Below, one piece after another: positions 32,358 to 33,384 of a DNA stretch of 33,384 bases. A program made the translations under genes and the position numbers. The first letter of the stretch is position 1, and each line of letters starts with the position of its first letter. The stretch spans positions 1 through 33,384 of the forward strand of contig CAIYRQ010000071.1 of the NCBI GenBank assembly GCA_903928635.1, given 5' to 3'. The notes beneath the pieces were generated by a model. It was not told the origin of the DNA. It made no database searches and was given only the letters and a program-made list of their open reading frames with translations. The DNA is from an uncultured beta proteobacterium (lineage in GTDB: Bacteria > Pseudomonadota > Gammaproteobacteria > Burkholderiales > Burkholderiaceae_C).

Positions 32358-32515
32358 AATATCTCCAATTTGGCAACGAATATCCAGTGTTTATCCTCAG
32401 TGCTCACCATCAGAGTGTGTCCAGTGGATTGACACAAACTGGGGGTGGATTGGGTGTCCCCAGTCTTACCCCACTCTAGATTTCCTCTGCAGCTTGTCCA
32501 GTTAATTGGGCAAAT
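32358..32515. other. Repeat-rich junction between the tRNA fragment and the nuclease remnant
   Basis: No gene is visible. GTGGATTG occurs at 32424-32431 and 32445-32452, 21 bases apart; GTGTCC occurs at 32417 and 32454. Inverted pairs are GTGTC/GACAC (32417-32421, 32431-32435) and ACTGGGG/CCCCAGT (32438-32444, 32458-32464). Such clusters are common as recombinase arm sites beside attachment sites, but no integrase gene is present in the window. Confidence 0.5.
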
Positions 32516-33244
32516 CTACAGGGTTACCTTGTTCAATTTGAACGAAATCTCATACCGGTAGAACGAAATATCTGGGGTCATTGCCAAGGCACGTCTAATC
32601 TTTACGTCGTCTTCCAAAGCAATGATGATGCCCTTGACCACTTGATTCGGATCAGCCAATTCCTGTTTGACAAAGCCCATGTATCTCAGAACCTGCCCGA
32701 CAACGACATCACTGGCACGTCCCTTCTTGAGCTCTACAACAAGCAACTGCGACTTGTCCTTCTTGATCGCCAGAACATCCATCGGACCTGTATCCGTTTG
32801 ATACTGCTGACCAACAAGTTCACCATCTTCCTCAAAAATATCGTAGTCACGTCCAAGGTCGGTTTGCCGCCAGTTCTTGACAAGAAAATCCTCAAGATGT
32901 TTTTCCAAAGCAAATTCAGACGGGTTTTCAACGGTCCCATCGTTGGTGGTGATTAACGTTGGAGCATTACCTGCAATCAGCAATTCAATTTCAGCGGCAT
33001 AACTTGAAATATTGCTAACGGTTCCAATTGAACCGGTGCTGCTCTTCAGGTTGTCAGACATTGCTGCTCTGTCGATCAGCCTCTCCGACCACTTAACTCG
33101 ACGACGGTGGGGAAGCACTCCTCCCGGCTGGTAGTAGTAGCTACCAGTGACCTCACCGACTCGGTACGCACCCATACCATCGGGACACAGAACTGTGTCT
33201 CCAATTTTTATCCCTTTAGAAACCGTCCAAAGAAAACCACATGC
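32516..33244 (-). pseudogene. NucS-like PD-(D/E)XK nuclease, 5' end cut off by an IS element
   Basis: The frame is open from 33244 down to the TAG stop and keeps 242 codons. The N-terminal part, IKIGDTVLCPD and YRVGEVTGSYYY followed by LPHRRRVKWSERL, resembles the small PUA/EVE-like domain of Mrr-type restriction proteins. The C-terminal domain has a full nuclease core: GPMDVLAI (Asp), LLVVELKKG (E-x-K) and GQVLRYM (Q-x3-Y). Upstream, homology-like sequence (ACGFLWTVSKGI) stops where the IS3-type sequence begins and a stop codon follows. The expected N-terminal part is thus missing. The track's ATG 33175 could still start a 219-aa product. Base composition is less GC-rich than neighbours. A defence role is inferred from the domain pairing. 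Confidence 0.7.
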
Positions 33245-33384
33245 TGGACGTCACCCGTTTCAATAGACACTTGTTAAGGTCTAAATTGAACTGGAGTGAT
33301 AGTCATGAAGAGAGTGAGATACCCGGCCGAATTCAAGGCTGAAGCGGTGCGCCAAGTAACTGAGCGTGGCCACGGAGTCGTTGA
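33245..33384 (+). mobile_element. Left end of an IS3-family insertion sequence
   Basis: The element appears to start with TGGACGTCACCCG at 33245, where the nuclease reading frame loses its homology. A short leader with GGAG follows, then an orfA start at 33305. The other end lies outside the window, so the terminal repeat and target duplication cannot be verified. Confidence 0.7.
33305..33384 (+). CDS. IS3-family transposase OrfA (partial, runs off the window)
   Basis: Only 26 codons are present: MKRVRYPAEFKAEAVRQVTE and on to GHGVV. This is the start of the helix-turn-helix DNA-binding subunit of IS3-family transposases (K-x-x-x-F-K-A-E-A-V pattern). GGAG lies 8 bases before ATG 33305. In this family OrfA and the integrase-like OrfB are joined by a -1 frameshift; OrfB is outside the window. 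Confidence 0.82.
   Translation, partial: MKRVRYPAEFKAEAVRQVTERGHGVV

Overview
The window looks like a chromosomal segment of a GC-rich betaproteobacterium, most likely family Comamonadaceae (Rhodoferax-like). The basis is gene content and protein resemblance only: an aa3 oxidase operon of the type ctaC-ctaD-small ORF-ctaG-DUF2970-ctaE, followed by SURF1-thiol protein-ctaA-ctaB-sco and a convergent rpoH, plus a SelD fused to a flavoprotein module. No 16S or database search was possible.

Region 1 (1-6229, + strand): the C-terminal end of a disulfide-oxidoreductase-type flavoprotein, a 778-aa flavoprotein-SelD fusion (selenophosphate synthesis), a stand-alone paralog of its flavoprotein half with eroded nucleotide-binding motifs, an Mpo1-like membrane protein, and a YhgE/Pip-type ABC-2 membrane protein. 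Region 2 (6230-6617) has no convincing gene. Region 3 (6618-12031, - strand) is a compact block read right to left: RcnA-like Ni/Co exporter, calcineurin-like phosphoesterase, Ser/Thr kinase fused to a Usp domain, EamA exporter and Bcr/CflA-type MFS exporter. The phosphoesterase and kinase overlap by ATGA.

Region 4 (12032-13073): rpoH (sigma-32) on +, with a perfect CIRCE element (TTAGCACTC-N9-GAGTGCTAA) just upstream, which suggests HrcA control of the heat-shock sigma factor. Region 5 (13080-22274, mainly - strand) is the cytochrome c oxidase locus. Structural and maturation genes form two units separated by a strong bidirectional terminator and a small + strand gene (DUF2909-like). A 36-aa membrane protein between ctaD and ctaG was missed by the ORF track. 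A second SCO-like protein keeps the Cys-x3-Cys and distal His.

Region 6 (22405-27748): BioC-like methyltransferase divergent from comF, then trmL, MaoC-like hydratase, ParA-like ATPase, TSUP transporter, DUF1841 protein, a shared terminator and dihaem cytochrome c4. Region 7 (27916-32196, + strand): MoxR AAA+ ATPase, small membrane protein, GNAT, CoxE-like VWA protein, then an orphan LivK-type binding protein.

Region 8 (32197-33384) is an island edge: a 5' half of a tRNA-Arg(CCT)-like gene ending at the anticodon loop, a repeat-rich stretch, then a NucS-like nuclease gene whose 5' end is cut off by an IS3-family element running off the window. The best candidates for something unusual are the phosphoesterase/kinase-Usp/exporter cluster, CIRCE at rpoH, the decayed flavoprotein paralog beside SelD, the SCO-like paralog, and the tRNA-half junction with its disrupted defence-type nuclease.
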